Shown: positions 1 to 10,600 of the stretch, piece by piece
Layout of the letters: every line of letters begins with the position of its first letter
Position numbering within the stretch: position 1 is the first letter of the stretch
Source of the DNA: Anagrus nilaparvatae
Lineage: Eukaryota; Arthropoda; Insecta; Hymenoptera; Mymaridae
DNA length: 64,000 nt
Direction of reading: 5' to 3'
Assembly: GCA_022575985.1 (NCBI GenBank)
Contig: JAKSXM010000132.1
Span: 3,348,001 to 3,412,000 of the forward strand
The notes under the pieces: model-generated
What the model was told of the DNA's origin: nothing
The model's database searches: none
What the model saw: only the letters and a program-made list of their open reading frames with translations
Made by a program: the position numbers and the translations under genes

Positions 1-352
1 TTTTTGAATTTCTTTATGCATCAGTTTTTTGTATAGACTGATTTCCTTATGATTATGAGAATTTATCAGATTAATACAAAACTTAATAAAGCAGTTTAAA
101 TGTACTTATTTGTAAATTTTCTACAATAATGTCGAATGCAATTGATACGGTATGGTACTCAACAGAAAAATATTTGAGAATTTAATTAAGTTCTTTGAGT
201 TTTTAATTCCTGATTAAAGGTAATATCAGACACTTCCAACTGAGTTTTGATTATAAACCTTGCTTACATCTGTGTATACTCCGAATAAAATTTCTTCGTT
301 TAGATGATCATCAAATTCATAATTTAAATTTTTAGACTCACAAGGAATATAC
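1..352. other. gene-free AT-rich stretch
   Basis: I see no coding signal, RNA gene or clear repeat here. It ends where the arms of the 353-1218 foldback element begin. Confidence 0.5.
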
Positions 353-1218
353 TTACAATCTATAGTCATGGATGACTTTAATATGTTAATATACCCCCGT
401 TTATTCCAATGTGCCTTCTGGACCTTTTTAGGACGCGGGGCTCAATGTAGCGAGAATGTTATAAAATAGAGTTTTTAGGCGATTTTCCAAATACCGTTTT
501 TTGGGTTTAAATCTCAGCTTTTATTCTCAGTGAACTACAATTTTTATCAGTAATTATCTTATCGCTGTATCGATGTAGTCAGAAAACCAAAATTTTTAAA
601 TTTCTGCTAAACTTGCAATTTTTTATGAAAATGAATTTAACAGATATCAAAAATTTTGTACAAGTTCCAAATTTAAAAATTTTTTTACTCGTTCTTTTAT
701 CTTTAGTTGTATCCGAGATATGGCTCTATAAATTTAGTGATAAAATATGGTTATTTTTAAAAAACCTTAAATTGAGACTCTTTAAATTATCATATAATAT
801 GCTAAATGAATAATCAAAAAGAAACGAATAAAAAATTTATAAAAACTTAGAACTTATACGAAATTTTTGAAACCTATAAGATCTGTTTCTAATGAAAACT
901 GCAATTTTTTGCAGCAATTTAAAATTTGGTCATTTATGGTCAAAAATGAGCATTTGGTTTATTGTCTATATCGATAAGATAATCAGTGATAAAAAATGCA
1001 GTTTACGGGTATTGAAAAGTGGTTCTTATACAAAAAAAATGAGACCAATCGGAAGTATTTTGTTTGAATTGCAAGATGACAGCGTTATTTCGAAAATTGC
1101 CTAAAACTCTATTTTATAACACTGGGCTTGGTGTTTCTAAGCCTGTAAGGCACATTTGAATAAACGGAGGTCATCGGGGGTATTTTTCCAACATATTGAA
1201 GTCAGCCATGCATTGTAA
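353..1218. repeat. old foldback element (866 bp imperfect palindrome)
   Basis: The two halves are imperfect reverse complements over almost their full length. Matching blocks include TTACAAT (353-359 with 1212-1218), CATGGATGACTT (from 367) with its partner near 1199-1210, ATACCCCCG with CGGGGGTAT, GTTATAAAATAGAGTTTT with AAAACTCTATTTTATAAC, and ATTATCTTATCG (near 553-565) with CGATAAGATAAT (near 971-982). The axis is near 750-785. Many substitutions and small indels separate the arms, so the element is old. Two small open frames inside (from 613 and from 892) fall in the arms and are not credible genes. No target duplication was found. Confidence 0.8.
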
Positions 1219-2052
1219 TTTAGCGTCCCAAATGTTCCGGTCTATTCATGCCTGTAAATTTACCAATGTTATACAATTTTATACAAATGTATACTAGTTT
1301 TGTATTATTGCAAATAAAGGTAATTTTCATTTTCCTTTAATTATCAAATTTCAATTAAAAATTATAAAAATACAAACCAATAAGAATAGAAATTTCTTAC
1401 TTAATACTAGACATCCTTCTAGATTCTATTGATTTTTGGACAAGGGAAGAAAATGAGTGAGAAAGAATCGCCCATGTACATAAATTTTATTATTCATTTT
1501 ATAATATACATAAATATACATTTTTATGAGGATTGTAAATATTTTTTTGAAATGACAGTAACAGTATATTTTATTGATAAATTTTTTAATGTAATATCTC
1601 ATAAAATAATATATTTTTAAGTATTTTATAATGTAAATTTTATTATTTTTTCGGTTTATTAACCAGCGTTACATTTTAATAACTTTTAAAATATTTCATC
1701 GCATTATTGTTATGCGAGTCTAAAAATTGAAAAATTAAAATAACTTGAGCGAAATTTTCATGTGCCGAAGTAAAGTTCAACTTTAAAGATTATATTACGT
1801 GACAAGTTTGCAAGAAACTGAATTTTCGTTTTTGAAAATCTTATGTGTAATTTTATAAAACAAGGGACGAACTAATTCCACAAGCACAGTCGACTTGGAA
1901 CTTTTCATAATTTTTTTTCTTATTTAGTTTTGCGATTTTGTAAAGTAAATTCAAATCGGATCATATTTTTTAGTTAAGCACAGAAAAAAATCTTCAGTTT
2001 TTCGGAGGTTACCATAAATATTTTCCTTTCTTATTTGTCAAAGCATACTCTC
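1219..2052. other. gene-free stretch
   Basis: Apart from the 1433-1478 relic I find no exon-like sequence, RNA gene or structured repeat. Confidence 0.4.
1433..1478 (+). repeat. solo end fragment of the 25 kb inverted-repeat element
   Basis: The pattern TTTTTGGACA, then a GGAAG-like block, then AAAGAATCGCCCAT matches the right terminus of the element at 24993-25641. No matching left end is visible nearby, so this is a truncated relic. The 63-residue open frame overlapping it is a chance frame. Confidence 0.5.
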
Positions 2053-2397
2053 ACTGTAAAAAGTAACTTTCTTATATTAACAAAAAAATTAGAACATTTT
2101 CGAAAAAATTTGTGAATATTCGAAATCGTATATTTACGATTTTTTTTTGTGAATCCGCAAGAAAAATTGATAATTTACAATTTTTTTTCGAAAATTTACA
2201 AAAAATAGTTGTGTATTTACAGCTTTTTTCGTAAAATCACAAAAAAAAATCGAGAATTCTCGAATTTTTCGATATTATACTAAATTTATTAAATTTACGA
2301 TTTTCATCAAATATTTACAAATTTTTTTGAAAATTCGCTAATTTTTCGAAAAAAATCTATTTTTTTTTGTAAATCTAAGAAAGTTACTTTTTACAGT
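2053..2397. mobile_element. MITE, CACTGTAAAAAG family, copy 1 (345 bp)
   Basis: Non-autonomous DNA element with terminal inverted repeats ACTGTAAAAAGTAACTTTCT at the left and the reverse complement at the right (AGAAAGTTACTTTTTACAGT). The interior is AT-rich with many CGAAAA/TTTTCG blocks and has no coding potential. A closely related copy lies at 18256-18665 in the same orientation and carries roughly 65 bp more internal sequence. No unambiguous target duplication was seen, so the superfamily is open; a terminus of CACTG type would suit hAT or Tc1-mariner groups. Confidence 0.85.
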
Positions 2398-2943
2398 ACT
2401 CCTTTAATTAAAAAATTTTTTCTGAATAAAATTTTCAAAAAATTATCATAAACTCACTGAATAAAATTTCAATAAAAAATTGTTGCTTTACCTTAAAACA
2501 ATATCAATTATCGTTAACAATATTTACGATATAAATGCAAATACCAAAATAAATTACATATTTAAAGAAAAAAAAAGCAGAAAATATAAAAAGAAAAAAT
2601 GCGAAAGATAGAAAAAATGAAGAAAAAAAATTTATCGAATAATATATAACATAAAGCCATTACATATGTTTGATACATATAGTCCTTAGGTATAAATATT
2701 TGCGAAAGATCCAGGTGTTACTTTTACGACTTTATTTTACACCCACACATAGAAATGAGTTATATAGGAAGGTATATGTGTGTGTATTTATTTATTTATT
2801 AGAAAATATATTTATATTCAAAAATGGTAATTTTGACAACTAAACATGTTGTAGGTTCACTTAATATTTTATAGGTTAGGACATCAAAAATTTTATTATC
2901 TAGTAATATTACGTTGATAATTTATGTACATGAACGACTCGTG

Positions 2944-3471
2944 TAGGGGAGAACCGGGTACTTTGGCAGACGTGAAAGCTGTTTAAATAATATTTATGTT
3001 AAATTTAAATTTAGTCTCTTTTTTTTTTTATTAGCATAAATTTTTTTTTGAAGTAGAAAATTATTTGTTAAAAAAAGTGCTTTTTTGGGTCAGTTGGCAA
3101 TCAAAAGTAAATCAAAGCAATGAAATTCATCTTAAAATTTTATCCTTAACACTTTTTTTATAACAAAACATAAATTTATTTTTGTTATTTACTAAATTAT
3201 CAATTTCATATATTTCTTATAAATAAACAAATAATAACATAACCTTAAAATTGGTCCATATATATTTTCTCAAAAATTAATAAATATAATTACTTCATTT
3301 TCTAAAATATTCTTTTCATAAATTTTTAAAAATATAAACAAAATTATTACAATAAAACAAAATATATATAAATATATATTAGATTTTGATTCCATGTACT
3401 AAAATTATTACACTGTTCTGGAAACCAATTCCTACTATTCTTGCCAGGTCAACTAACCCGCTTCTCCCCTA
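2944..3471. mobile_element. inverted-repeat element with TAGGGGAGAA termini (528 bp)
   Basis: The left end TAGGGGAGAACCGGGT is matched by the reverse complement of the right end (ACCCGCTTCTCCCCTA) with one mismatch over 16 bp. If the outer TA on each side is the target duplication, this would be a Tc1/mariner-type MITE. The interior is AT-rich and non-coding. A lone similar end (ATAGGGGAGAGG) occurs near 54371. Confidence 0.65.
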
Positions 3472-6094
3472 TTCATCTATAGATACAAGTGTCCTGTAAG
3501 CTAGCTTACAACGTAATCGTATTTACTAAAATTTATCAAATACTTGTTTGTTTAAATTTTGTCAAAATTTAACTAATTCTTAGTAATAAAATTTAAATAA
3601 TTTACTGAAATATGAAAGAATATTGAATTTCTGGCGTCCCTAGTATTATGAAATATTTAAAGTCAGAAATAATAGTACTCTTGAAACTTTTGTTTAGCTT
3701 GCTCGAAAATCAACAATATTTTTTAAACTTTCTTTTTTCTTCTCTCTTATTGTCTAGACCAATTCTTAAGATCAAAAACATTGATTTTTTTTCTTGTTTC
3801 TTAAACTAAAAGAGTCTTTCTGATCTTGAAAGTACATATAAAACTTAAATGTTCTATCTTTTAAAAAGAACAAAAGATTCTCTTCTTTTTTTCATCAAAA
3901 ATAGACACAAGATTTTTCTTTACTTATTTAATTAACTTTAAAGATTATAATTAAAATTTATTAGAAAATTATACCAGAAAGAGTCGTTTACTTTTATCTT
4001 AACCACAAAAAAATAATGTAATAGGATGTTAGTTTTGCTTTTTTTGCATTATAATATATATAAAACGATCAGCATCAACATTAGATTAACGTATAAAATC
4101 GAAGAAAATAGAGAGAAGAAAACTAGTTTGCTTATATTACTTGAATAAATTGGCAAAAATGTAAAATCGATTTTTACTTTATTTTTTTTTTCTTTCACTC
4201 GAAAAAATATAAAAATCTTATAACTATTTAACGCCGTTTTGTCTAAAACTTGTTTAAAGTCGATGTTGAAAAGTTTTTATTTTGGGATTAGGGGGCTATT
4301 GATTGGATTTTTTTAAAGGCTGTTATTTTTTTATCGAAATATTTGACAAAAAGTAAGAATTTTTAGAGCTACCGTATGAAATTTAACTACGTTATCAGCA
4401 TAATATCTTTTTTTCTGTTTTTTAAATAGGTTAATTTAACAATTTTTATGACTAAGTTATTTAAGACTTATCAAAAATAAAATAAATTTTATTTAAACTC
4501 TAGACAGATATACCAAAAATAAATATATAATCCAAGGTCAAAACAAATGATTTTGACTAGTTTAATCAGTTCTCAAATATTTATTTAAAATAAAAACTAA
4601 TATGTTTGATAACGTCAAAGTAAGTTACTACTATTGAATAAAAAAAATTTTACAGTATAAAAATAATTTATTTTTTTTTTTTTTACAGTACTTAATATTC
4701 ATTATAAAATCAATGTTAATTTAAATAATAATTTAATTCAATTATAAATAATACAAACTAAATAGAGTATAAATAATAATTTGATGTAAAATTATGTAAT
4801 ATTTGTAAATTTTAATATCAGTAGTGAAATTTTTATTTTACACAGTTTATTATTGGGTCAAAAATACAAAAGCATAATTATTAAACTGATTTTTAATAAT
4901 AGCCACCATTCTGCAGTCTCAATCATGCTCTTCTGTCACCACCGTTTAACCGCGGTTTACGTATATTTTTGGTTTTTAAATACATAAAGCGCGGATAAAC
5001 GGCAGTGACAGAAGAGCGCGATTGAGACTGCAGAATGGTGACTATTGTTAAAAATCAGTTTAATAACTATGAGATTTTCTAAAAAGTTAACTTACCAGGA
5101 CTGTAAAAAAAAAATTTAATGATGGAATATTTTTTTCATCCTTAAATAACTGATTTTCGAAAAAATTTAAAATTATATTTTGGGGTCATTATTATTTTTT
5201 TTATTTAAAAAAATTTTTATTGAAAAATGACAATTTTAAGTTTTCCAGCCTATGGGCAGAGTATTATCTGTTTACGGGTCGGAGAAATTAAATAAAATCT
5301 TTAAAAAAACTCCAAAAAACGGTTTTTTGAAGTTTTCTGGGGCCTGTCGTGACCTAGAGGTCTAATTCCAACGGAAATTAGTGAGTTTTTGATGAATTTT
5401 CAGGTGCTACTATTTAGATTAGGTTTGGTTTCGGGGATCTAAACACTTTACTTATCCGTAATCTAAACTACTTTACTTATTAATATAATGACTCAAATTT
5501 TAATTGTTTTATTGACTAAAAGATCATAAATAAACTGAAATTGTCTCATAAAGTTTCTACCTTACGTATTCGAAAATTAAAAATTAAAAAAAATATTATC
5601 TTTATCCACGTGTAAAACGGTTTGCACGAAATTTTAATAACAATAAACAATATAAATATTATTTTATTTTTTTGTTTTTATTATTTTAAAAGCCTTAACT
5701 TTTTAATAAGTCACGGCGATTTTTAAAATATGATTAAAAATTAAAAAATAACGTGAAAAATAACGTAAAAATTGAAAGATAACGATTATATAAATTCATT
5801 TAATTAAAAAATTTTAATTTTATTAGTACTTAATATGATTAATGTTTTAATATGTAATTGAATCATAGAAATCATGATATACAAAGACGGAACATATTTT
5901 AGTAATTCAATTTTTACACTTCAAAAATGTGTAACCTTTAATCAGAGTTGAGGCATGATAACATTTAAAAACAGAACACTTTTTTTTATTACTTTTTTGT
6001 GATTCTATAATTAATTTAGTTTTTATTATCTTTGATTATCTTATAATTAATTATCTATTGAGATAATTTTTGCATAAATGCTCAATGATTTTAA
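3472..6094. other. gene-free stretch upstream of the cysteine-rich peptide gene
   Basis: No exon supported. It contains the 199-bp palindrome at 4873-5071. The segment 5999-6075 is the parent of a duplicated block found again near 7090-7165 inside the downstream gene's last intron. Confidence 0.4.
4873..5071. mobile_element. short palindromic MITE (199 bp)
   Basis: Near-complete inverted repeat centred at about 4972. The left arm runs CATAATTATTAAACTG, CACCATTCTGCAGTCTCAAT, GCTCTTCTGTCAC, and each block returns reverse-complemented on the right (GTGACAGAAGAGC, ATTGAGACTGCAGAATGGTG, CAGTTTAATAACTATG). The arms differ at only a few positions, so this copy is younger than the 353-1218 foldback. 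No open frame; the flanking duplication is unclear. Confidence 0.85.
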
Positions 6095-6100
6095 TATAAA
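6095..6100 (+). promoter_or_regulatory. TATA box of the cysteine-rich peptide gene
   Basis: TATAAA lies about 29 bp upstream of an initiator-like TGCAGTT at 6124-6130, the normal arthropod core-promoter spacing, and 64 bp before the start codon at 6159. Confidence 0.5.
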
Positions 6101-6158
6101 TCAAACAGTTAAGAATTTTTAAGTGCAGTTAGTATTACAAGAAAAAAAAATACTCAAA

Positions 6159-7624
6159 ATGAAAACTTACATTTTAAATATTTTTTTTATTATTACTTTC
6201 GTATTTATTTATGCTCAAGGTATAAACATAATTAATCTTTTTTTAATTTTAATTTTAATTCAATTTTTTTTTAAAATAGGGTTACCATTTGATTTTGAAT
6301 GTGAAAATGTAACTTGTGAAAGTAAGTTAATTATTTTAATAAATTGAAATTTAAAAATAATTTGATAGCTAAAAAAATATTAATTATTAATTTTAGAAAT
6401 ACCAGATAGGAATCTAAGAAGAGAATGTGTTAAAAAATGTTCTTACACGTAATATTCTTTTTTAATTAATACATTTTTCTTTTTAATTTATTTTAACGTT
6501 GTTGTTTTTTATTATTATAAATAAAGGCCAAATGGTAAAGAAGTCTCAAATAAAGATCAAGTTACAAATAATAATGAAGGCGAACGTCATTTTAATTGTG
6601 ACACTGTAACGTGCGAACGTAAGTTTAATTTTCTTTTTTAATTAAAAATTTTATTTTATTTTTTTGTAATTGTTAGCTACAAAAATTTTAAACTTTTTTC
6701 ATTTAATTGTCTTCTGAATAAAGCAAAAAAAATTAAAGAAAAGTGCAAAATTATTTTAATTTATTGAATTGCTACACTGAAAAAAAATGTGTTTGCCGCT
6801 AGCAGAGTTCCGCTTGTGCATTGCGGAATTTTTTTTCTTGCTCAAATAATTGAAAATAATTTGAAAGGTAAAAAAGATATTTTGAAAAATTTTGGTTCAG
6901 TTTCTGGTCATTAAAGCAAAAAAAATACGCTAGCCGCAAGTGGATTTTTTTTTCAGTGTAGTTATTTATAGAACAGTTAGAAAATCATTAATTAGATATT
7001 TTTCTAAAACTCCAATTTTCTCAGATTGAAAAACCAGACTTTTTTATTATTTTAAAATTATTGTATGTGTTATTTTTGTGTTATTTCTATTTGATTCTGT
7101 AATTAGTTTTTTTATTATCTTTGCTTATCTTATAATAAATTATGTATTAAGATAATTCTTATATTTTAACTGTTAACTTAATTCACAGAGAAATTATAAA
7201 GAATGCTATGAAGACAGCGTTAACGATTTAGATTATGTAGTTTAAAAAACTTAAAAACTGAAGAAAAGAAATCGATTGAAAAAAATAGTATAAAAGTTGT
7301 GACACAAGTTAGGTTACCCAATCGCGAAGCTGTATCATTAGTTCTGCATGGTATTTACAATATTTTTACAGTGTAGGTACACATCGAGTTTTGAAAATAC
7401 CGTAAGAAATTTTAGGCTCGTGTTTCACAGCCATTCAAGCACAAAAATTATATTTTGAAAGTCGATAATTAATCGAAAAAAGCTATTTTTTCTGTAAAAT
7501 CTCTTTTAAATAGTCATAAGTCTCCCATTTTTGTTTAAAAAAATTAAATTACAGACATAAATTTTATTTTACAGTTATTGGCGACTACGACTTAAGAAGA
7601 AAATGTCAAGATTATTGTTCATAA
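6159..7624 (+). CDS. small secreted cysteine-rich peptide with two tandem four-cysteine modules (5 exons)
   Basis: Proposed exons are 6159-6219, 6280-6321, 6397-6448, 6527-6618 and 7575-7624. Every intron is GT-AG, phases agree and the coding length (297 nt) is a multiple of three, giving 98 residues. Exon 1 encodes a hydrophobic signal peptide (starts MKTYILNIFF, ends near YAQ). Module 1 (exons 2-3) and module 2 (exons 4-5) share the spacing C-x4-C-x11-C-x3-C, with VTCE after the first cysteine and DxxLRR before the third. The join between the second and third cysteines is interrupted by a phase-1 intron in both, so the modules arose by duplication. A polar Asn/Lys/Glu-rich linker separates them. 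I do not recognise the family. Small secreted disulfide peptides of this type are common in insect venom, salivary and immune repertoires, so a defensive or venom role is possible but unproven. A single-module product of about 52 residues would arise if intron 3 is retained, because the stop TAA at 6450-6452 overlaps the donor. I chose the ATG at 6159 because it begins the signal peptide. Confidence 0.75.
6772..6961. mobile_element. MITE with CTACACTGAAAAAAAA termini inside intron 4 (190 bp)
   Basis: The left end CTACACTGAAAAAAAATGTG and the reverse complement of the right end agree over about 36 bp, including an inner TTGCCGCTAGC / GCTAGCCGCAA block. If the outer TA is the target duplication, the termini are CACTG...CAGTG, as in Tc1/mariner-type MITEs. 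It lies wholly in the last intron of the cysteine-rich peptide gene, which helps explain why that intron is about 950 bp when the others are 60-78 bp. Confidence 0.85.
7090..7231 (+). pseudogene. duplicated promoter block and decayed first exon of the cysteine-rich peptide gene
   Basis: Positions 7090-7165 repeat the upstream region 5999-6075 (shared blocks TTTTTATTATCTTTG, TATCTTATAAT, AAATTATGTATTAAGATAATT-like). Downstream of it, an ATG at 7208 opens a frame reading MKTALTI and then a stop at 7229. This begins like the real exon 1 (MKTYILN) but is broken. It therefore looks like the dead first exon of a former tandem copy, now lying within intron 4 of the surviving gene. A weak GGTTACC block further on may be a trace of the matching second exon. 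Confidence 0.5.
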
Positions 7625-7662
7625 ATACACTGTAAAAGAGCAAAAAATAGAACTTAAACGAA

Positions 7663-7668
7663 AATAAA
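7663..7668 (+). terminator. polyadenylation signal of the cysteine-rich peptide gene
   Basis: AATAAA about 40 bp after the stop codon at 7622-7624. Such hexamers are frequent by chance in this AT-rich DNA, so support rests on position. Confidence 0.4.
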
Positions 7669-10600
7669 AATAAAATTTAATTAAATAATTAAAATGTTAT
7701 TATTTAAATATCCCGTTAAATAAGATATGGGAAAACCAAAAAGCCAAATTGAGGTTAAGAAGATAAGATCTAAGGAGGGTAAAGTCTAAAGAGGATGAAA
7801 GTGGTCTTCTGTAAACTTGGATATACATTCAATTATAGGCTTAAAATACTGATTGAGACTGAGTTTGGTTTGAGAATGCGTTTAATGTAGAGTAATTGTA
7901 CGATAAGAGGATTCATAAAAGATATAAATTTAGCTAAGAGAGAGAGAGAGGAAGAGAATGAGTTTGAATAACAAAGAAAATATAATTAAATTTTTTCGAT
8001 ACCAAAAGAGCTTTATACTGAAATTCGTGATTAATTAGAGCTGGAATTCGAAATATTTATTTATTATAGTTAAAAAGTAAAAAATGTCGAATTAATCAAG
8101 GTCTCCTCTATATCAATATCGTTTCAAAAGTAATAAACTTTAATTATCCTTCTAATTTGGTATAAATTCATATATAAATATGTATAGAGGACAATCGAAT
8201 AGCTGTGAAATGACGCATGAGAAAGACAAAGGCTCCGATGCTTTGTGTAATTAACTTCATTTACATTAGCTTAAATATTTGATTTTTAACAAACAACATT
8301 TTTTTTTAAATTAAATATTTTTTCATTTAATATTAAACTCAGAAATATATAGAGAATTTATTTGTGGTTAAATAAACTCACGAGTACGAATCTAGTTTCT
8401 AGTATATTTGATGTAATCTAATTGAGAAATTTATCTATGATATTTACCTTGCATAAACTAATATAAACATAACATATATTTACCACCATTTTATTAAAAT
8501 TATATGTTAAAAACTAAAATTTAATTATTTTACTCAATTTCATTTTACTGAAATGGAATATTTTTTTAAGCTTTTTGTTTGTTTTATTAAAAATAATATT
8601 TATTTTTATAAAGTTTTACTAATTTTATTCGGTTTTATCCGGTTCAAAGGACCAAATTTTTGAGAATAACAAAATTTTTTTTTAATTCAGGGAAAAACAG
8701 TATATATGGTCAGACTTACAATAACAGAGGTAAGTTCTAGTAGATCAAAAAATATGTAAAATGCAGTTTACTATTTATTTTTTGAATAATTACAAACAAA
8801 AAAAATCTTTCCTGTAAAAACAAATTTTGCGAAAAACATTTCTTGTAGACTTGGACGACATCCAAAAATCCTACTAGGCTGTTATTTTGTCAAAAAAGTA
8901 CACACACACGTCAATTCAAAACAAACAAGTACAAAGAAACTTTTTTAAAAAAGAAAGTCAAAACTTATTACATAATATAAAATTTTATTATCAAAAAAAA
9001 AAAAAAGGAGAAATTAAATGTATAATAGTCCAGTTAAAACCCTGTCCATTAACCTAAAGTCTTTTATATAGATATTTTGAATAAATTCTTAGGATGTTAA
9101 CTGAATACGAAGCCTTATTAATAAAAGGAGCAGGTAGGTATTTAGAATAGGAAATCTTATAATGGTTTTTCTCTATAATATTTATATAATAAACATCAAC
9201 CTTTTTGAATATTATATACCCTTAGATTCACTAGAACTTTTACGTAAGGACTTTCTCAATTCATTATTTTACGTAACGTTTTCTCTCGACATTATGTATA
9301 CCAAACACGTTTATTATATTTCAATTGATATTTATTTGATTAAAAAAAATTGAAATTTATATATATAGACTGTGTTACGTAATCATTTAATTCAATTGTA
9401 TCGTTTGGGGTGGGTTTTGTTTTTCGAATTCTGGAAAATAAATTAATCGGATTTTTTCAATTAACTCATATGTTATTCGTTATGTTTAATCATTTTTTTT
9501 TAGGATAATTGGAGATTTTATTTTACTTATGTAATTTTAGTGGGTTATTGTGAATTTTTTATATTAGGGTTTTAGTACTTTTTGGATTGAATTGTGTTTA
9601 GTGCACTGTCACCTGCTCCTAGAGATAGAGGATCAAATTAGAAATGACGTTCTTAAGTTTGTTCTTATTTATTTTTTTCTCAGCTGTTTTATTATGATCT
9701 TACAATTTTTTCTAAACATTATTATTAACAATTAAATTTTCAAACAAATTAGTAATTAAATAATTAGTTCCATTTATAGATGGCAGCAAATAGGTTCAAC
9801 GTCTATTTTAAAAAATTTCTTTCCGAATGTCTCATTTTTTTTTTCGGTTTTTTTTTTCTATTTTAGGTGAATTGCCCTATGAGAAACATCACTTATTAAG
9901 AATCTTTTTGATTTTTTTATTTCTAACATGCCAATTCTAAGATTAGAACATGGACCGACTACATTTTCTGCACCTTTGGTGCCCTCTATAAATACTTTTA
10001 ATTATAGAAATTAAAAAAAAAAAATTTTTCATTTAAAAAAAATTTAATCATATAAATATTAAAAATAAATGTAAAGTTATAACTAATAAAGGAGATGAGA
10101 AAATAAATTTAAAAAAATGTCTTAAAAAACGCCTTTCTAATTTGCTCTCTTATCTTAAGTTACATTCTAAGGGTTGAGGTGGCGCATACACCCGGCTTCT
10201 TTATAAACGTTGAGCCAACAAGATTAGTCTCAAAATGCCTTTTTCCCCTTTAAAATTGGTTGGATACTTTGTATTGTTTGTCTACTTTAAATAAAATTAT
10301 TAGAGATTTATTAAGGGAAGGGGACAAACAAAAATTTTGGGTACCCGAAGTTTCATGGAGTTAATAAAAAATTTAATAACTCTCACCTACCGTCTCTATT
10401 TATTTCAATTAATTAAATCAAAAATTTCCTGTCAACCAGGTTTTTTTTCAGAGTAACAATGGGTATTTTTCATTTCATTTTTGATGATCTGAATATTTAA
10501 GTCGTATTTTGAGTACAAGTTTGCGAAAATACCTATCAAAAAGACGAATATCCAAAATTAGTAAAACGAAAATAAGAATTAATTCAAAAGTTGAAAAAAA

